Shown: one piece after another, positions 60,099 to 64,000 of the stretch | How the letters are laid out: each line of letters opens with the position of its first letter | How positions within the stretch are numbered: the first letter of the stretch is position 1 | Origin: Strigops habroptila | Lineage: Eukaryota; Chordata; Aves; Psittaciformes; Psittacidae | Length of the DNA: 64,000 nucleotides | Assembly (NCBI RefSeq): GCF_004027225.2 | Contig: NC_044298.2 | Coordinates: 620,001-684,000 of the forward strand | Reading direction: 5' to 3' | Made by a program: the position numbers and the translations under genes | The notes under the pieces: generated by a model | Databases searched by the model: none | The model's input: only the letters and a program-made list of their open reading frames with translations | Told to the model about the DNA's origin: nothing

Positions 60099-63000
60099 AT
60101 GGGTGCTGTCGGTGCCATGGGCTGGATGATGCTGCTGCTGCTGCAGGCAGTGCCCTGGGCTGCAGGTGGGTGCAGGGACGGCGTGTGGGGTGGCAATGGG
60201 GCGGCATGGCTTGGGTGGTGGGTGGCCTGGGACAGGAGCCTGGTGACCAGGGGGGCAATGGGGTGCCCAGGGCAGTGATGGGGTGCCCATCGCGGGGGCA
60301 GAGGCAGCACCCGGGACAGGCAGGACACTGTAGCAGGGACATCCCCAGCCCGGCCGCTGCCCACCCCCTGCCCGTGCTCCCCAGGGGCCCAGCCCTGCAG
60401 CCCCAAGTACTTCGGCCGCGATGCCATGGTGTGTGTCTGCAACGCCACGTACTGCGACACGCTGGACCCTGTGGTGCTGCCAGCGCCGGGCACCTACGTC
60501 AAGTATGAGAGCAGCAAGGCTGGGAAGCGGCTGGAGCGCAGCGAGGGGAGCTTCCAGCACAGCACCGTGGCCCCAGGTACCTGCTGCAGCCGAGCGGGTG
60601 CCACCGCAGCCCCTGGCACCATGCGCTGAGCCGGGGTCTCCATTGCAGGGCTGCTGCTCACGGTCAACGTCTCCACGTTGTACCAGCACGTGAAGGGATT
60701 CGGCGGGTCCCTCTCCGATGCTGCTGCCCTCAACGTCCTGGGGCTGTCGCCGCCGGCCCAGGACAAGCTGCTGCAATCCTACTTCTCAGAGGGCGGTGAG
60801 CAGTGAGCGTGGGGCGGCTCGGGGGGCCTCCGATGGTGGCTGTGCCCCCGTCCCCACCACAGCGACACCCATCGCCTGGCTGCTCCAGTGCTGCTCAATG
60901 CCTTTCCCGCTCCACAGGGATCGAGTACAACCTCCTCCGGATCCCCATGGCTTGCAGTGACTTCTCCGTGCGCCCCTACAGCTACGATGATGTCCCCGAT
61001 GACTATGAGCTGAAGCACTTCAGGCTGGCGGAGGAGGATGTGAAGATGAAGGTGGGAGGCTGAAGCACCTTTTCCCCTCTTGGGCTGGAGCTCCCGTATG
61101 TGCCGGGACCCCCGTGACTGCGTGGGGTGCGTGGGGACAGCCTGTGGGAGCTGGCACCTCCTCCGGGGCACGTCCCGGCGCATCCCAGCTGGCACCGGCA
61201 GGGCACAGCGCGAGGCACGGTGCCATGGGGTGGTGCTCGCTGATGCCGTTCTCTGCATGGGTCCATTGAGGTGCTCCAATCCCTCCCCAAGGCCAAGTGG
61301 TACCGGGGGGGGGGCTGCACCTGGAGCTGAGCCCATCCCTCTGCCCCCTCCCGCAGATCCCCCTCCTGCAACGAGCCTCAGCCATGAGCAAGCGGCCGCT
61401 GTCCCTCTACGGCAGCCCCTGGACCGCCCCAGCCTGGATGAAGAGCAACGGGGATGTCCGCGGGAAGGGCACGCTCAAGGGGCAGGCGGGGGACAAGTAC
61501 CACAAGACCTGGGCCAACTACTTCATCAAGTACCGTGGCCTCGGTGCCGGGATGGGGTTGGTGGGCAGAGGGTGGGATGGGGTGGGCAGAGGGTGGGCTG
61601 GCGCGGCTGACGCTGCCCTCCTTTCCCCGTGCCAGGTTCCTGGATGAATACGCCAAACACAACGTGACCTTCTGGGCAGTGACGGCGCAGAACGAGCCCC
61701 TCGCGGCGCTCCTCACCCCCTCCCAGTTCCCCACCATTGTCTTCACGGCCGAGCAGCAGCGGGACTTTGTGGTCCAGGACCTGGGCCCCGCGCTGGCCAA
61801 CAGCTCCCACCGCACCCGGCTCATCATCCTGGACGACCAGCGCATCCACCTCCCGCACTGGGCCAAAGTGGTGAAGGGCAAAGCCACCCTGCCCGGTTCC
61901 TTCCTCTCCCTCCTTGCCCCGTCCCACCCAAGCCTTGGGGTTTAGGTGCAAACCAAGCCAGTGGCCGCTCCCAGCCCTAGAGAGAGCAGAAGGCAAACCA
62001 GGTCTGCTGGAGCCGGCTCCTTCGGTAGCAGCCTCCTCCGCAGCGTGCCCGGCAGCAGCAGGGACGGGAGGTGGCATCCGCATCCTGGGTTCCTGCAGCG
62101 TGGCATGCACAGGAGCTGCTGGCACCAGGCAGAGCTCCGGCTGCTTTGGCTCAACCCTCACGATGCTCCAAGAGCTGTTTGTGGGAATTACCTTAAACCG
62201 AAAGGAAAGAACATCAAACGTGTTCCCGCTGCGGGCTCGAGCAGGGCTGGGGCTGCAGGGGACGGGCAGCACGTCCCTCCCTCGCCTTCAACAGGCAGGG
62301 TCGTGGTGCAAGACCCCCCCAGGGGGATGCGGAGGGAGGACCAGGAGCCATGCATGGGGTGAGGAGCCCACCGAGGGGCACGTCTGCCCCACACACCCAT
62401 CGCTCTGTACCAAGAGCACGTGGCCTTAGGAGACCCTGATATGGGATCCATGCATCCATCCACACGGGGCTCATGTGGCCCTATCGCTCTCTACAGCTGC
62501 CTGACAGGAGGATGGAGCTAGGAGGGGGCTGGTCTCTGCTCCCAAGGAACAAGGGATGGGAATGGTTGGACTGGATGAGCTGAAAGGTCTTTTCCAACCC
62601 AGTCGATTCCATGGTGTGAGGTGTCTCCTCTGCTCCCCCCACCAGGTCCTGGGCAATGCCACCGCTGCCCGCTACGTCGCCGGCATTGGGGTTCACTGGT
62701 ACCTGGACAGCATCGTCCCACCGCACTGCAGCCTGGAGGCCACGCATGAGCTCTTCCCTCACCACTTCCTGCTCTACACGGAGGCCTGCAGCGGCTTCCT
62801 CACCCTCCGCTTCTCCGTGTCCCTGGGCTGCTGGGACCGGGGGCAGCGCTACAGCCACAGCATCCTGACGGTACGGCCCCCCTGGCACTGCCTACCCGGG
62901 GCTGGGGGCTCAGTCCTGCTCAGCCCCGTCCCCTCCTGCCCAGGTCCTGAACCACTTTGTGTCCGGCTGGACCGACTGGAACCTGGCCCTGGACATGAAG

Positions 63001-63496
63001 GGGGGCCCCAACTGGGTCAATAACTTCGTGGACAGCCCCATCATTGTGGACAGCAGCAAGGACATCTTCTACAAGCAGCCCATGTTCTACCACATGGGGC
63101 ACTTCAGGTGGGTCACGGCTGGGAGTGGGGCTGGGGTGATGCCACCAGCCTGAGAGCAGGGTCCTCATCCCTGCCTGGTGCTGTCCCTGCAGCAAGTTCA
63201 TCCCTGAGGGCTCGCGGCGCGTGGGGCTGCAGCGGAGCCGCCGGTGCCTCATCTGTCAGCTCGAGCACGTGGCCGTCCTGCGTCCCGACGGCGCCCTGGT
63301 CCTGGTGGTGCTCAACAGGTCAGTGGGGCAGGGCCCATGGGGGCACCCAGCCATGGCCATGCTGAGGTGCTCAGCTCCTCTCATCCCCAGGTCTGGCTGG
63401 GACGTGCCCTTTGGGATCCAGGACCCTGCCGTTGGCTTCATCGAGACTGTGGCTCCGGCCAACTCCATCCAGACCTACCTGTGGCGCCAGCAGTGA
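60099..63496 (+). CDS. GBA1-like tandem paralog, glycoside hydrolase 30 (10 exons, 522 aa)
   Basis: This is a second complete glucosylceramidase-type gene. Exons: 60099-60165, 60385-60576, 60649-60795, 60918-61051, 61357-61529, 61636-61870, 62646-62870, 62944-63107, 63193-63318, 63391-63496 (1569 nt), with splice phases and most exon lengths identical to GBA1. It has a signal peptide ([15 protein letters not shown]) and mature start [10 protein letters not shown]. Glu258 (AQNEP) and Glu362 (YTEACSG) keep both catalytic positions. [15 protein letters not shown] and GWTDWNLAL are kept. The pocket differs: the YPFQCLGF stretch is replaced by [14 protein letters not shown] became MACSDF, and the loop after the nucleophile reads [11 protein letters not shown] in place of [11 protein letters not shown]. 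It is intact and probably expressed; its substrate is unknown. Confidence 0.9.
62553..62615 (+). mobile_element. CR1 LINE 3' tail in the GBA1-like intron
   Basis: gggaatggttggactggatg, then aaaggtcttttccaaccc and a tail ttccatggt. It is a short plus-strand 3' end about 30 bp before the exon at 62646. Confidence 0.8.
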
Positions 63497-63950
63497 TGGC
63501 CAGGACAGTGCTGGGGCTGGTGCTGAGCTCTGGGAGTCCCCCTGCAATGACGGAAGCGGGTGGTGACCCACTGCGAGGGGCTCCGTGTGCTCCCTGTGCT
63601 GTTCCCTTGCTGCTCCGGTGCTTCCCAGACCCCGTCCAGCCCCACTGCTCCGTGTCCTGGCCCTCGCTTCCACACGTGGCTCCCATGGACCCTTTGCGTG
63701 CGCCAAGCGGAGCCGTGACGCGGCCGCTCCGGTATGCGCCATCCCGTCAGTGTTTCCTCTACGCGCTCGGAAACGGCGCGGTTTTCCTCGGGAAGGGCTG
63801 CTCCGGAGGGCTCCGTGTGGGGCTGCCGTGTTGATGGCTGCAGCTGGAGCCGCAGCCGCTCGCCAGCTCCTGATGGGTTTCAGATGTGCTCTTGGTTTGC
63901 CCCAGAGCGGCTTCGTTTCCCTCTTTATTAAACCAAAATCTCGCTGTAGA
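63497..63950 (+). other. GBA1-like 3'UTR
   Basis: ATTAAA at 63927-63932 is a plausible poly(A) signal. The rest of the window to 64000 shows no further gene; MTX1, the next gene in mammals, is not reached. Confidence 0.55.
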
Positions 63951-64000
63951 AAAGGGAATTCAATCCGTGTCCTCATGCACCAAGCGAGGCTGATGCCATC

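Overview
The window is eukaryotic genomic DNA from a bird, most likely part of a small GC-rich chromosome. The evidence is the many CR1 LINE fragments whose ends carry the avian CR1 tail, the short introns, the CpG-rich gene starts, and a gene order that mirrors human 1q22 (ASH1L-RUSC1-FDPS-[PKLR]-HCN3-CLK2-SCAMP3-FAM189B-GBA). No virus, LTR element, CRISPR array, tRNA or rRNA was recognised.

Layout: 1-12.1 kb is the 3' part of ASH1L (+; end of SET, post-SET, bromodomain, PHD, BAH) with a long 3'UTR, in noticeably AT-richer DNA. From about 13 kb the DNA is GC-rich. RUSC1 (-) lies at 13.1-19.7 kb and FDPS (-) at 19.7-22.4 kb. A gene-free 2 kb holds a G-rich minisatellite and a cluster of TAAT motifs, and this is where mammals carry PKLR. 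HCN3 (-) spans 24.2-34 kb and faces CLK2 (+; 34.4-43.1 kb) across a shared CpG promoter that contains a perfect 86-bp palindrome. SCAMP3 (+; 44.6-47.8 kb), ENTREP3/FAM189B (+; 48.5-53.9 kb), GBA1 (+; 54.4-57.3 kb) and a second, intact GBA1-like gene (+; 60.1-63.9 kb) follow.

All exon models were built by hand from splice signals and remembered vertebrate proteins. Every complete gene sums to a whole number of codons: RUSC1 1110 aa, FDPS 352, HCN3 936, CLK2 504, SCAMP3 334, ENTREP3 678, GBA1 524 and GBA1-like 522. There is no operon logic. The genes are a conserved syntenic block with unrelated jobs: chromatin methylation, adaptor signalling, isoprenoid synthesis, pacemaker channel, splicing kinase, membrane traffic and lysosomal glucosylceramide breakdown.

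The most notable items are the tandem GBA1 duplication, in which the second copy keeps both catalytic glutamates but has a remodelled pocket; the gene-conversion-like patch shared by the two copies; the palindromic HCN3/CLK2 promoter; and the missing PKLR. No database search or alignment program was used.
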